Assembly (NCBI RefSeq): GCF_921293095.1
Contig: NC_060246.1
Span: 138,446,198-138,510,197 of the forward strand
Origin: Ischnura elegans
Taxonomy: Eukaryota; Arthropoda; Insecta; Odonata; Coenagrionidae
DNA length: 64,000 nt
Reading direction: 5' to 3'
Below, piece by piece: positions 1 through 12,465 of this stretch. A model generated the notes under the pieces. That model saw only the letters and a list, made by a program, of their open reading frames with translations, was not told where the DNA came from and made no database searches. Both the position numbers and the translations under genes were made by a program. Position 1 is the stretch's first letter. Each line of letters begins with the position of its first letter.

Positions 1-3000
1 CTTTAACACAGACACCATTACGTATCTACTAGTAGACTTAAATACAAACTATTTTTACATTTAATTATATATTCCAAATAAAATCAAATGATTCTGGATA
101 TAAAAGGCGGAAACTGCACCAAATGAACCACCATCTGATTTTCTAAAGCAGGAATTTCCACGAATTGAAACACGAATTAGAACTATTCTGAGTATATTTA
201 TTCAGGAAATGAAAACACGAGGCGAAATCCGCATGCCAGGAGCTAGAGGCACGACTCTAGCGATAGGAAATGTTTTTTTCAAAATTCAAAATAACCAGGC
301 CACGAATGTAACGAGGAGACTTTACAATTACCTCAAATAATTTAACCGATACGTGACAATACTTTCTTCAAATGGCTCTCTCCTTTACTCAAGTTTTGGC
401 AACGAAGCGAATAAATGAAATCCGGCAAGGCTCCTCATCGAAACTTCGGTGAAGATACTGTGACTTAATGTGGTTGAGTTCCCGAGAAGAACTCAAAGTA
501 ATGATTGCTCAGCTGGAATCAGCATGGGTGTTCGCCAACAGTGAATTACTATTGTTACCACACACACTGGCCAAGCGTATGTGGCAATGAATCCATAGCA
601 GATCCTGAGAAATACTGCCATTAGGGTTAAATAGATTTCATAACCTCTAATTATATTAAACAATAGTAATTAAATATAATATTTCACATGTATTTATCAT
701 AGCTGGTAGAAATTGGTCCACATTACCGTGCGGGAATCCCACGGCCATATTTTTATTTTTTCCCCATCAACTGACACAAATTACAGGGAAAAAAAAACAA
801 AAAAAAACTCCGAAATACTATGAAATGAATTCAACATTTAACATTGCTTCATAATACTTAGAACGAACATAACATGTAATAGCTTACTTTTAAATTTACA
901 ATACCACATTTTAATTAAATGTGTTTCAAAATATTCTGATGATTTACACGGATGAAATTTGATCTAGAACCTCAATGGACTCCAAACTACGCATCCCTTC
1001 AAATAATCCCATAATTTTTACAGGTTAAACCCCGCAGCTTTTGTGATACAGGTATTGAGATCATCAATGTCACGGGCAACACAGATTTTCCTCCTACTAT
1101 TAGAATTTCAGAGAAAAAGGCAAGCAAGCACTAACTTGGCCACCTTGGATTGGCCGTTCAATTCCACAAAAGGCAACCAGACAGAGCAAAATGTGGAGGA
1201 GAAATAGGCAGGACGACTCCGGGACAACTTCGCTACCACGACCGCTTTTGCACTCATGCTGGAACGAGAATATTTCCTCAATCGAAAAGTGGACTCGAGG
1301 GAGTAATTAAATATAGACGTGATGAGAATGGCGACCAGAACAAACTAAAAACAATTATGGCAGAGAAAAAAATAATCGAAATAATGAATTTAATTAGAGG
1401 GATCAATACATCATTCACTCGATTCAAAGTTACGTATTTATGGCATATATAAAAAAAAAGTCTATGCAATTTATTGAGACACCATCAAAGACAACTTCGA
1501 GATCAGGAAAAAGTTTTAAAAAATTGAAACGCATTATTTTCTGCCTAATATAAGAGCCTATAATTTTCGGCAACTTTATTTCAAAGGGTAGGAGACACGC
1601 ATCACGGAAGCAATCGCCAAAATACAGCACAGTTGGTGAAATGTTAACTCGCTCAAAACTATGATTGCACCAAGTTCATTGACTGCACACAGTAAATTAC
1701 ATATTAAACTAACCACTTCCTGAAAAGAGCTAGATCATAATATGCTTCCAATAAATTTCATTCAAATTCAAATATGCTTTCCAGACACGATGACTGGTGC
1801 AGAGACTACTACTACTCAAGGGTCAATGGCCAATTATGAAAGCAATATTAAGAGGTCTTACGAGGCGTGAAATCACGTTTCTTTCAGTTATAAAAGGAGA
1901 AGGGAAGAGGCAACATATGAGCAGTATACCTCGAAATCCGCAATGAGCACTTCGCCCTCAAGTCCATCACGGTCGTGTACATTTGTATCACGCACAAAAT
2001 TGTACCAGTTTTTCATTGACGCGGAAAAGTTTGGAAAAAACATGTTCATTGTGAACAATTAACTCACCAAATGTGACAGCTGAACCACCAATGGCAAAAT
2101 GTTCTGGTATGATCATATCATTATATTAAAAGACACTGGCAATTGTTACAAATACGTTAACTTGACACACATACACACACGGTGACAGGCTTTCAATACG
2201 AAACGAAACAAAACTGAAACAATCTGAGGAAATTTTCCGTTAACTTTTAATTTACTTATACGATACAACTCCACCAGATAAAGGCTGAAAACCCCCTCTA
2301 TTATAGTACGTTCAATTTACCTAGTCAGCAGCAGATAACTTTTTAAGGTCTTGCACTCTTCCATTCACGACTACATCACAAAATTCGCGACTTTCAACAT
2401 TCTTTGATATCTATATTATTCTAACATTCCATGATATTCATATTTTTTTCCCTAATTACAAGTCCTACCCAAGCTAACAAATACCCACCCCAAGATAAGA
2501 AGCCAGATCCTGAGACTGAACCGTCCGGTTCTCGTGAAATTAAATACACCAACCTATGGGTTCCTCAAGCTTAATAAATACAGAGGGTAATAAATCGATC
2601 AAAATGGACGAGAGTCGGAATAGAAAACTCGGTCATAGTCTACCTTACGGTGATAAGGACAAATTAAGACAATAATGCAAGGGAATCCTAGGTTATTTAT
2701 ACACTATGTTGAATGGTCCACATCCAGCAAAGCTACAAATTTTCCACTAAAGTAAAACAACAATCGATTTTTCAGAATCCGAATCTCACGTGAGCGGGTG
2801 ACGTGACAGTGCAGCGACATGCGTAATCACAATGCGCCAGAGTATGCGGACAACTCATTAGTTAAGGGCATTCCCTTGAAAATAGGGAGAGGCTGCGTGA
2901 ATACTACAGCGATAACAATTAATGCGATAGTATTTTAGCTTTATACGCCCATTTATGACCTGACTTCATCACTACGGGATTTGTGACCGAACATATTTGT

Positions 3001-3955
3001 GACCGGGAAAACTCCTGCTAACTATCAACAGATCTTAAGTTGACACTAATACATGGCCAATTACTCCTGGATCGATAAAAACTTGTTCTTTTAATGTTTC
3101 CTATTGTAAAATTATCAAAAAGCGGCAGTTTCACGGCAGTACGAAAAGAAAGAGAATTCGAAAGATGAGCGATATTTTCAATGTAACTTTGAAGCCTACA
3201 GATGGCAGCAAGTACAGGAGAGACTAATCAGTCCGGTAACTCTGCCTTCCCCCTAACCCCCCTAACACAGAAAACTGCACCAAAGTCAGAATATATTTCA
3301 CCAGTTACTCTTAAACCTATCAGTGCATAATAATCACAGGTAGGTGTTACGAAGATAACAATAAATTAACATCGATGTCGGCGTTATCTTTCCAAGCGAG
3401 GACAAACTTTGCGGAGACCGGCTGAATGAGTCACACACGTCTCACGCCAACCGTCACCAGCTGGATGTCAGACGGGTCTGGCGGCGAGGTTTCCCCAACC
3501 GTCACATGGCAAGCAGACCTCAAATAATTGCGATCAACCCAACAGTGCTCCATGCGAGATAGTACCACAGATTTGAGGAAGAAATACCATTAACACGCCG
3601 ATCTTGCATGATAAACCAAACCACCTCAAAGTACAATAACATAAAAAGTTACATTCCAAAAGCCATTTCGATTAGATTTTTGAACCGAAATAGACAAGAA
3701 TGCCGTGGTACCCCAGACAGACAAAATGTCAATAACTTCATGGTACACATTGTTGCTAAAATTGACCATTACACTAAAAGAGTATCATAAAAGTGTTTTA
3801 AAATGAAGCACTATAATTCGCTAAATGTAATAAATGAATATTTGAAAATAACCTTGGTGCTTGAACTTGAATGTAATATTAAGATCTCCTATGCCCAATC
3901 TAAGTGCAAATCACACACAACTGACTCCCACCAAAGATAAAGAAAAAAAACTTAC
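1..3955. other. Left-edge non-coding stretch, probable intron
   Basis: AT-rich sequence with only short chance reading frames. It lies downstream, on the minus strand, of the splice donor at 3954-3955, so it is best read as the first intron of the minus-strand gene that starts at 4011. I looked for a continuing coding exon, such as one encoding a PPGGG-type motif, and found none. I recognised no transposon ends or RNA gene here. Confidence 0.4.
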
Positions 3956-4011
3956 CGGCTGGATACTTTTGTGTTCTCACCCAGACCAATAAACAAGTTT
4001 GTGGAACTCAT
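3956..4011 (-). CDS. First coding exon of a possible Jupiter/HN1-like gene (partial)
   Basis: On the minus strand an ATG in a good context (cacaATGAG) opens 18 codons plus two bases and runs straight into a strong donor, CG|GTAAGT. The peptide is MSSTNLFIGLGENTKVSS followed by a split codon that is probably Arg. Jupiter/HN1 (JPT) microtubule-associated proteins begin with a short variable segment, then SSRVLRPPGGG. The 'KVSS(R)' end at a splice junction fits that start, but the diagnostic PPGGG motif must lie in an exon outside the window. What is seen is the open exon and its donor; the family name is an inference from about 18 residues. It could be another gene's first exon or a chance frame. 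Confidence 0.42.
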
Positions 4012-4533
4012 TGTGATACAAATGAAATCTTAAACACAAAATTTTCTGGAGACCTTAGTCTCAAGCCGCTTACAACGTTACAACGAATCGCGCAAATTGA
4101 ATCGACTGATTCTGACAAATTTCATTGGTCGATATTTCCAGTGGGTCAAAAAAAGTCATTGCTTTTAATAGATATTATCTTTCCAACTGGAAAATAATTT
4201 GAATTTTTTTCGCTTCAAATAAAATGAAACTATTCACTAAAGTCACCCTAAATGGATTTACATATTTTTATTCCTACCAAAGGCGCTATCGCGCTATTAC
4301 GGCATTTGCGCAAGTTTCGACGTCTTCCGCCAGGTGGCAGTGCTATCGAAACAACAAAGTTTGTTGTGATGGCTCGTTTCACTAGTCAGACGCTACAAAT
4401 TACATATATTCATGTTGGGGTAATTCGATAACCCTCGTCATGTAAAATTTGTAGAGACATCATCCGTCGGCTTTTAATTATTTCTGTGTATTTGTGTGTG
4501 TACATTATACGGTAGCCTAGAATTGTGGACAAA
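4012..4533. promoter_or_regulatory. Putative bidirectional promoter between the minus-strand exon and ING
   Basis: About 520 bp separates two divergent start codons, at 4011 (minus) and 4534 (plus), so it must hold the 5' UTR and promoter of ING and probably of its divergent neighbour. It has CpG-containing segments around 4285-4375 and no clear TATA box facing either gene, as expected for a housekeeping-type dispersed promoter. Exact transcription starts cannot be read from the sequence. Confidence 0.45.
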
Positions 4534-7500
4534 ATGTTGAATCAGGCAGCGGTCGAAGCTTTGTATTCGGCCACATATGTGGAAAACTATTTGGATTGCG
4601 TCGAAAATTTACCTGATGACTTGCAAAGGCATCTGTCGCGAATGAGGGAATTAGACGTTTCTTACCAAGGTATAGATCTCCGTAATTGAAGCTCTTCCTT
4701 CGTTCCATTCCTTGCATGGCGCGATGACGTTTCCTTAACGAAAACTCTGTGATATTTTGTATATTATGAATGTAAAATATTATTTTCAGCTTACCTTAAG
4801 GAACTAGAAGCAGGGCAGCAAGCCTTATTGGGAATCCTCGGAGGGTCTGGTGGAACAAGTGGCGCGAATCAGAGGCGGCGAGCTCTCTTACGAAAGTGAG
4901 ACTTTGTAGTTGTTGCAGTTCATCAATTGAATCTGCCATTTCTCGAACTCTTTCGTATTTCTCAAGATTATTCGATAGATTTCTGTCTCTTTTCAAGAAT
5001 TGTCGATGATTTATTTGAAATATTCTAAGAAGAGTATCACTTATTTCAGAAATATTGATTCTATTCCAACTGATTTTCCAGGGTTCAGACGATGCTAATA
5101 GCCGCACAGGAAGTTGGAGATGAAAAGTTACAGGTAGTTCAAGCTGTTCAAGATCTGATTGAAAACAAATCTCGCCAGTTGGATTTAGACTTCAGGAATT
5201 TGGGTATGTACTGAGACGCTTCCTCGTCTCGTTGAATTTTAGAGTCGACTACCGTAGAAAAAATTAGTTATCCCATCGCTCAGGTACTGTTTTTTTACAT
5301 GCCTCCATCAGCGCTAGTGCACAGCTTTCTGGTCCTTGCTCCTAGTTATAAATTTTGCACTCTCCTTCCTCAGTTGAATTGCTTAAAATACCGTTTAGGA
5401 AGGATAATTTGTTTATGGAACCTCCCAATCTCAATTTTAAAGTCAGTCTATGCCCTTTGTATGCTTGAGCCTCGACCCCTTTTGTGCTTGAATTTTCATG
5501 AACCTTTTCCCCGAACGCTTTCTCTTGCAGATTTTGGTAAAGATCAGGAAAACACCGAGCCCAACAGAGATTCAATGCCTCATAATGTTGGTAGTGGAAC
5601 TGGAAGTGGGCAAGGCGGTGGGGGAGGGTCCACTCCCTCTGCCTCCGGGGGAACAGTTGCTGAAAGGAGCAGCGAAAGGCACTCGAAAAGGGCCAGGTAT
5701 GGTTATGTGTTGTGTAGTGAAAATGCTGCCTTTGAGTCGTTAAGGACATTTAGTTGTACTAAAAAAGTAATAGATAATCATAAATAAGGTACTACCTTGT
5801 ACCTATCGCCTAAGTGAAGTTATGGAGGAAAATACAGGATACATGTATTCTTTTTAGTTTTGAAAACTATAATTTGAGCATTTGCTATCTTGAGGATTAA
5901 GCATTCATGTAATGTTGTTTCTTGTGTTGCTTAGAGAGTTTAAATTAGGAAAGAAATACCGAGCATTATTTCTAGATTTTTTTGTTGGATTTATGTGCTT
6001 ATTTCTGTCACATTTTTCATATTTATAATCGTAATGACTGGCCTTAAACAATCTGTATTTTTCTTTCATTTCTTTCTTATTTTTCATTGCCACCACTTTG
6101 ACCCTTATTCTCAATCATGGAATGTCCCCAATAATTTACCTTTCCATTTCCTCTTTATTACATTAAAATTACCCTCCTATGTCCCTTACTGTCTTTTTCT
6201 TTGCCATTCACCCTTTCTTGTTACTCCTTTTTAAAAGTGCTTACAATGAATCTCGTGCTATTTCCTTAAAGACGTACAAGGACTGAATCGACCTCAGAAA
6301 ATGGAGTGGTTAGTGGAGCCTTTGGCGGGACAAATGCAGGGACTCCTGGATTTTCTACTGAGAGTGGTCGGACAACCAATGTGTCAGCCTCAGCTGCATT
6401 GTCCAGTGGGGGAGGTGGTGGTGGTGGAGGAGGTACTGGTGGGAATACTGGAAATCAACGGAGGAATGCGTCCACTGGTGGGAAGAAAAAGAAGAGAAAA
6501 TCAAAGCAGGAACGTGATAGGGAACGAGTCGGAGGTATGTTATTATCAGCATTCTGAGTCAAGTACTTGTGTAAGAAATATTGAAAGTATGACAATTTTG
6601 ATGTTTTGTTTACTTTATGTTGGTGTTGTATCCTTATTCCCATTGACTTGACCCACTGCCATTAGTATACTATGCAATATGCCTTGCCCTGTTAAGAAAC
6701 TAGATTAAAGAGAGGTTACTATGAATAAGAGGGCACTGCTGAGTAGCCTTCATGCAAAGGAATCAAAACAGGGTATTTCTTCTCCCCTGGATTTCCCTCC
6801 CACCAATTTCGATCGGCCAGGTGTAGAAAAATAAACTCTTTTCTTTAATGTTTTGTAAAAATATATATCCACTACTATAAAAAGTTACCTACCCACTCTA
6901 CAGACCTACATTTACCTGTTGGTCTGAGATAGTATTCTGGTACTTCTGAGGGTGTTTTTTTTTTACCTAGTTGAGGCACTGAGCTGAGGCTAAGGGTAGA
7001 TTATTTGCTAATCGTAACAATTCTAAGCTATTATAAAGGACAGTAGATCGTGACACTTCAGTTTGATACTCCAGTGTATTGCATTAAAGAAATTTTTTGA
7101 AATTGAAAAGAAATTGAATACTTCTTCTTATTTTAATATGATGCAATTTGTTTGCTGTGACCTCGACTTGTGATGTAAACACAATGGAGTTCCTGGTAGT
7201 ATTTTCTGGGCAGAACCCTTTGGCTCCCGAGTCACTTTCAGGAATGATACCGGGAAATACCAAGAATCTGAAATGGTGATCCAACTTATTGGCACTTGGA
7301 ACTAGAAAGCTAGATTCACATGCTTCCTAAATTATGCAAGTGCCAATCAAATGCCTTGCTTCTTGCTTGTGGATTCACATGACTGTGAAGCAAAACATCT
7401 GATTTGCTTCAGTGTATGTAAGGTGTTTTTTTTATAAATAAAAGATCGCAGCACTTTTATTTTTTAAATATGTTTAACTTCCACCAGTTGAAGCCTGAAT

Positions 7501-10500
7501 CTGTTGAACTTATGTAATGTGTAGTGTATCATGCTTCAGAGTCCAGCTTCATGTTAACCCTTTTGAGACGACTGAGTTTTCGTCTTAGCATGACTGCTGT
7601 ACTGAGCCCCAAGAGACTTTTCTTTCTCGTAGTATAGAGCATTTTTGGAGGACATTCGTAAAGAAGGGTCTTGTGTAACCTTTTTCGACCCCTCCTCGCT
7701 GGGATTCTGCATTATCAGACTCGGAGAGTAGTTGTGCTCCCTCCTTTCCGGGTTTACGAACATACCTGCGGCATTGGTTCGCGGCAAACAATTGCATGAC
7801 TGCAGTCCCTTACTGCTAAGAGGGGTATTAAAAGACGAGGGGTCAGGTACCTGCTCCCGGATTCCGAGGGTAAATCCTAAACCCCGCAGTTTTGGATCCC
7901 GAAACAAAGACGTTGTACACCCGCGACCGTCATAAAAAGGGGAGACCTAGAAAACGTATATATATGGCTTTCATTCTCTTGGTCAGGAAAATCTTAGACG
8001 GAAATATACGGCTTTCGTCTCCCGGGTCAAGAAACGTCCACACGTATATTTACGTCTTTAGTGGGGAAAAGATTAATAATGTCAAATATCAAGCATAGCA
8101 TTTCTTATGATTAAGATAGTAGTTATTTTTAAGTTTTCAAAAAATCATGTGGTGGAAGTCAAGAGTTTTATTAAATTGTGTTTTTTTAAATGTGATCCTT
8201 TCTTAATAACCTGGTGTTTCTTTTTTATTTATTAGGAGACAGAGGGAGTGGAGTTGGGGTTGGTGGAAGCAGTGCAAATGCAAGTGGAGCTGTGGCTGGA
8301 TCTGGTGAATCACCCCCTCAAGATATTCCAGTGGATCCAGATGAGCCAACCTATTGCCTCTGTGATCAGGTTTGTGATATTTTTCTCACTCAGTTTGATT
8401 GATTTTCTTAAATTTCTGGGTCCATAGCGGTGAGGGAAGTGCAGAAAAATCATCAGGGAGAAAAGCTAGAGGCACAGCAAAAATTGAAAATTGTGAATGA
8501 GCACGCTGAGTGTTGCTGCTTTTGATCTGCGAGGTGGGCATTTTGTTGTCCTCCTTGCTGGTCAGCTAAGTCAGTGTTGGCTTGGCTCTACTTGACTTCA
8601 TACCTGCTTCTACTACTTCTGCTTGACTTCATTTTAAAAGAAGCCTTGCTGCTTTTTTTCCATAAAATCCCTTTAAATGCAATATATTTTATATAAAGTA
8701 AAGGCAATAGAAAAATTAATTCCGCATAAAAATAATCTGAAAACCAAGGGTTAGTTAAAAATGGCAAGTTTTTGTGAATCCTATTTTTTTCATAAATCTT
8801 GGTCTTTGATATCTTACCAGTCCGATTAATCCTGCTGTCATGGAATGTCATATGTAGGATTTCAATTTATGAATATGTTTAAATGAATGGCTCAGTGGGC
8901 CTAAAATATTTCAAATATCAGGCCTGACATTGTGGTTAAAGTTTCCCTGTTAATACAAGTTAGATATGAGTTTGGACATGGTGCTAACCAACTTCAGAAA
9001 AATTGATATGATGCACCACAAATATTTATTTACAAGAAATCTGTGCGGAGAGATTTCCTATAAGTGACTTAGATCGATTTGAAAAATTGGTTGAATTCTA
9101 TCCTATCTTCCTCAATTCAACTTGAGCAAAAATTCTCAATTTTCTCCTGTACCTAATTTCACTCTAAATTCCGCCAAAAATATAAAGGAATATAACTAAA
9201 ACAATTTTCCAAACCTGGTATGCTGATCATCAATACAATTTTTATAATGGTTTGAAATTTGGCCCAAGGTTCTTGGTTTGGCCAGAAAAATTCTCTAATT
9301 GATTTTTTTTAAATATGTACCTTCTCATACCCTCCAAAATAATGTAGATGAATTATCCATGTATTTTCCAAATTAAGAGCATTGGTTTCATGTAATTTTA
9401 ATGTTGATTATCAATGTGATTTTCTTTGAGAAAATAGTGGTTTCATTATTACTTAGGTCTGTGGTTACCCTCCACAAAAATTACCCCAAATCCTAATTTC
9501 ATGCTTAAATCCATCCAAAGTATGGATGAAAAACGTTATGGCACACAGTGCCCTGCCTGTCTTCACTCTGAACTGACCAGTTTGTTTAGAGTGGTGTGGT
9601 TGTGTTCTGATTGGAGCGGGTATGGTGGGCAAGAATCAGTTATGGTCGCACTTGTGCAAACCTGCTCTTATACTTATCTAAACATAGCCTAAACTAGCCA
9701 ATGCTCCAACAACCTCATTGCAATGGCAATTAAATTACTGTGTCAATGAAGTATGTACTCTACTTCTTAATTTTTTCCATTGATGAAACCATCTGTTGGC
9801 GGTGAACCAAGTCTCATTTTCTCTCACCAATAAAGCAAATTACAAAGTCATATTTAATCAGTTTTGGCATTTTCCAATATTTGTGTTTTAATATTTAAAG
9901 AACACTGTCAGAAGCTTTTAGTTGCACAGAGATATTAGAAATGTAATTCAGCACATCAGGCTTTGTAGCTGATAAAAAAAACAACCACAGTGAGCCCAAA
10001 GAGAGTTCAGAATGAGTAATTCAATCATAATACTGATGCATGTGCATAATTAGAATGAAAAATTGATGTACATATTTCTTTTGGAATGCAGGGATCAAAT
10101 TCGGCCTCAATTGAAATTTCATGAATTTCTAATGGGATTGTTTTCTCTTAAAAATGTTTCCTAGGAGGTTCCAAATATTCAATATTTGACAACCTTTTAG
10201 AATTCAAGTGCAAAGATAGTTTTTGTGTAATAATTAGCATATTTTTCATAGCATAATCATTTTTTTTCACATCCACCAAGTTTTAAAGTTTTTAGCCATT
10301 AAAGATGATTTCTCATATATCTTTTAAAAATTGTATTTCTCTTTTTTTATTCCAGATTTCCTTTGGTGAAATGATCTTGTGTGACAATGATCTTTGCCCA
10401 ATCGAGTGGTTTCATTTTGGATGTGTGTCGCTCGTGTCCAAGCCGAAGGGAAGATGGTTTTGCCCAAGATGCCGTGGTGAGCGTGCGTCAGTTATGAAAC

Positions 10501-10562
10501 CTAAAGCTCTCTTTTTGCGGGAGCTTGAACGTTACAATCGTGAGAAAGAAGAAAAGGCCTGA
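4534..10562 (+). CDS. ING: Inhibitor of growth protein, ING1/ING2 type, PHD finger (7 coding exons)
   Basis: Coding exons: 4534-4669, 4790-4895, 5082-5203, 5531-5696, 6272-6534, 8236-8369 and 10356-10562. All borders are GT..AG and phases join to one 1134-nt frame (377 aa). Exons 1-3 give the N-terminal ING helical domain (about residues 1-120: [18 protein letters not shown], then GDEKLQVVQ). Exons 4-6 give a Gly/Ser-rich linker with a polyglycine run and a basic KKKKRKSK stretch likely to act as a nuclear signal. Residues 304-348 form a C4HC3 PHD finger (C305, C307, C318, C323, H329, C332, C345, C348). Tyr304, Met315 and Trp327 match the ING2 H3K4me3 cage residues Y215, M226 and W238. ING proteins recruit histone acetyltransferase or deacetylase complexes to H3K4me3 nucleosomes. 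The start has a CAAAATG context. The protein is longer than vertebrate ING1/2 (about 280 aa), mostly in the linker. The subfamily choice is less certain than the family. Confidence 0.95.
6535..8235 (+). other. ING intron 5 with a TTAA-bounded repeat
   Basis: This intron has a GTATGT donor at 6535 and an attag acceptor at 8235. It contains a candidate piggyBac-type non-autonomous element (7558-8072) and otherwise shows only AT-rich sequence. Confidence 0.6.
7558..8072. mobile_element. Candidate piggyBac-type MITE flanked by TTAA
   Basis: A unit of about 515 bp is flanked on both sides by TTAA (7554-7557 and 8073-8076). Its left end reads CCCTTTTGAGACGAC and the right end, inverted, reads TCTTTTCCCCACTAAAGACG, a loose terminal inverted repeat. 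The interior is richer in CpG than its surroundings and repeats a motif with 'ATATACG..TTTCGTCT'. TTAA targets and CCC-type ends are typical of piggyBac elements. It carries no transposase. Confidence 0.45.
8370..10355 (+). other. ING intron 6
   Basis: This is an intron of about 2 kb with donor CAG|GTTTGT and acceptor TTCCAG. It is AT-rich. I saw no coding exon and no clear transposon ends inside it. Confidence 0.8.
10356..10562 (+). CDS. ING: ING terminal exon: most of the PHD finger and the C-terminal tail
   Basis: The acceptor tttattccag precedes [20 protein letters not shown], and the frame runs to TGA at 10560-10562. This exon carries six of the eight zinc ligands; the first two (C305 and C307) are on the previous exon, so a phase-0 intron splits the finger just after CLCDQ. 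After the finger the tail [19 protein letters not shown] is strongly charged, in the place where ING1/2 proteins have a polybasic phosphoinositide-binding region. Confidence 0.95.
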   Translation: MSFGEMILCDNDLCPIEWFHFGCVSLVSKPKGRWFCPRCRGERASVMKPKALFLRELERYNREKEEKA

Positions 10563-12310
10563 TTTTATAATTGTTTGACTGAGAGAAATTATCAATGCCA
10601 CTGAAAATATATATGCTAAGATTGTTCAACTGGTAGAGAAATGGGCATCCAAGGTATATGACGAAAGAATTTTATAGCACTATTACAGAAAAATCCAATA
10701 ATTAAAAATTTTAAATGCTTGTTATTTAAGCCAAAGATGATAAGTGTTATTTGGGAAATATTTATGACTATAGAAACGATTCAGTTGTGAGAAATGCGTC
10801 AATGGGTACAGTTTTAAGATTGGCATGCTTGAAAGTTAAAGAATTTCATCAGGTATCTATAGTGCCTCAAAGAACTGCAAGAAAGTAACGTAAAGCGTGG
10901 GAGTTGGTCAGCTGGAACTTAATCCTGGAAATATCTAGTGAGTGTTGAGTGGAAAAATATTTTTGCAGTGGATATTTTTGCTGTAATATATTTTCTCTAA
11001 AAGACATTGAGGGATGGCACAGATATATCTAGGAGCCTGACTGATACAAACCTGTACCTAAGCAAATTCAGCATAACTTTTTTCTCAGCATTGATGATAT
11101 TTAAAAGTGAAGTTTCTTCATATTTATTGTGTGCAAGCTATTGAGTTATCATAGTAGACATGTTCTCGATAATTTTTAAAGTCAAATCCTTCCAGTTACA
11201 AGGTTGTCCACATGTCTTGAAGCAATTACAGCAGTGATGTGGAATGTTGTTTTAATAACTAGTGTCGTCTGTTGATGTTTTACTTCTTTTCCATATCATA
11301 AACTGGCTCTATCTCAGCATGAATAGCTCTTCTGTCCTCCCACAATGGCTGTTTTTTTGGCAGTGCATTCTTAGAAGTTCGTTAATTCTGTGTTGCTTGT
11401 GTGTGTATGCATCACCTTTTTAGTATCATGTACAGTTTGTAAATGTTTCATTTAATGTCTCAAATGAGTCAATATGCCAATTTTTCAAAAAAAAACAGGA
11501 CAGTATTGTAATTTGAAATATTTGTTTGTGCTGTTAGCTAAGGTTTAAAAATCTTACTGTGTACAAATTTTCTTTTTAAAGAATTATTCAAAAACCACTA
11601 TTGTATAGTTTTTAATGGAGAATTTGAAAGTAATACAATATATCTTAACTAATTCCATTTCATTATTTAGAAGCTTTTGATTCCCATAAAAATTAAATAT
11701 TTGTCTGGTAATTTTGCAATGTACCTTCTCGTCAACAATACTGACACACAATGCAGAAATCTTTATATTATGTAATAGGAATTTATTTTACTCTTACTTG
11801 TTCACTCAGAGATGAGTTTTCTTCTATTGCTTTTTATCTTGAATTGAATTATTGATCAGGGACCTTTTTATGAAGTGTATATTAAAGAAATTGATGGAGT
11901 TAATAATAATACAAAATGTCCCCAAAACGCTGCCTTGTGGCAAATGACAATTATGTATTAGTTAGAAGGGGTTTGCATCTTTGTCAGCAACTAGTTCAAT
12001 TTTTGTAGGATTATGTAGGTATTCATTATCTGAAAATAGTCGCGAAAAGACCTAGCTTTCTTCATCATCTATTGTAATGAAAATTTCAGAAATAGACAGG
12101 ACAGATACTTTCAAATGTTATCTGGGTACAAGTGTAATACCAGGTACTTTAAAAATTAGTGCAAGAAATACCAAAAAGGTTGATTTTTTTAAACGTATAA
12201 TCTAATGTAGAGATGAACTAGCTCTTTAATAATGAAATATGATCCCTCTCAAATTCAAGTACACATCTTCATTTTCAATTGTGATAATAAGTTATAGTTT
12301 GATAGTTGTA
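10563..12310 (+). other. ING 3' UTR and downstream spacer
   Basis: AT-rich non-coding sequence follows the ING stop codon. An ATTAAA hexamer at 11881-11886 is one possible polyadenylation signal, but the true end of the transcript cannot be placed by eye. No other gene is visible. Confidence 0.4.
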
Positions 12311-12458
12311 AGGCCTGTGCTGGGCCACCGGGACGTATCCCAGTGTGGCCTCCAGCCTGGAAATCTTTTGTGCCCCCGAGTAGTCCTCCTTATGCGTAGT
12401 GCTAGCGCCATTTGGCCACAGCCTTCCACGCCCTAAGAAGGGGTCCAGCACGGGCCTG
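12311..12458. mobile_element. hAT-type MITE, 148 bp, with target duplication
   Basis: The element is bounded by inverted ends AGGCCTGTGCTGGGCC and, from the right, AGGCCCGTGCTGGACC. It is flanked by the direct repeat agttgta on both sides (12304-12310 and 12459-12465), extendable to 8 bp with one mismatch. Eight-base target duplications and CAGG-type ends are typical of hAT elements. The GC-rich interior has no reading frame of note, so it is non-autonomous. Confidence 0.8.
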
Positions 12459-12465
12459 AGTTGTA

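Noticed and set aside
1150-1452. 100-codon plus-strand frame near the left edge
   Set aside because: No recognisable motif or splice context; lies in a probable intron.
5342-5749. 135-codon minus-strand frame
   Set aside because: It is the antisense of ING exon 4 and intron sequence, with no family resemblance.
5299-5787. 162-codon plus-strand frame overlapping ING
   Set aside because: Its left part is intron sequence read through; only 5531-5696 is a real exon, as shown by splice sites and phase.
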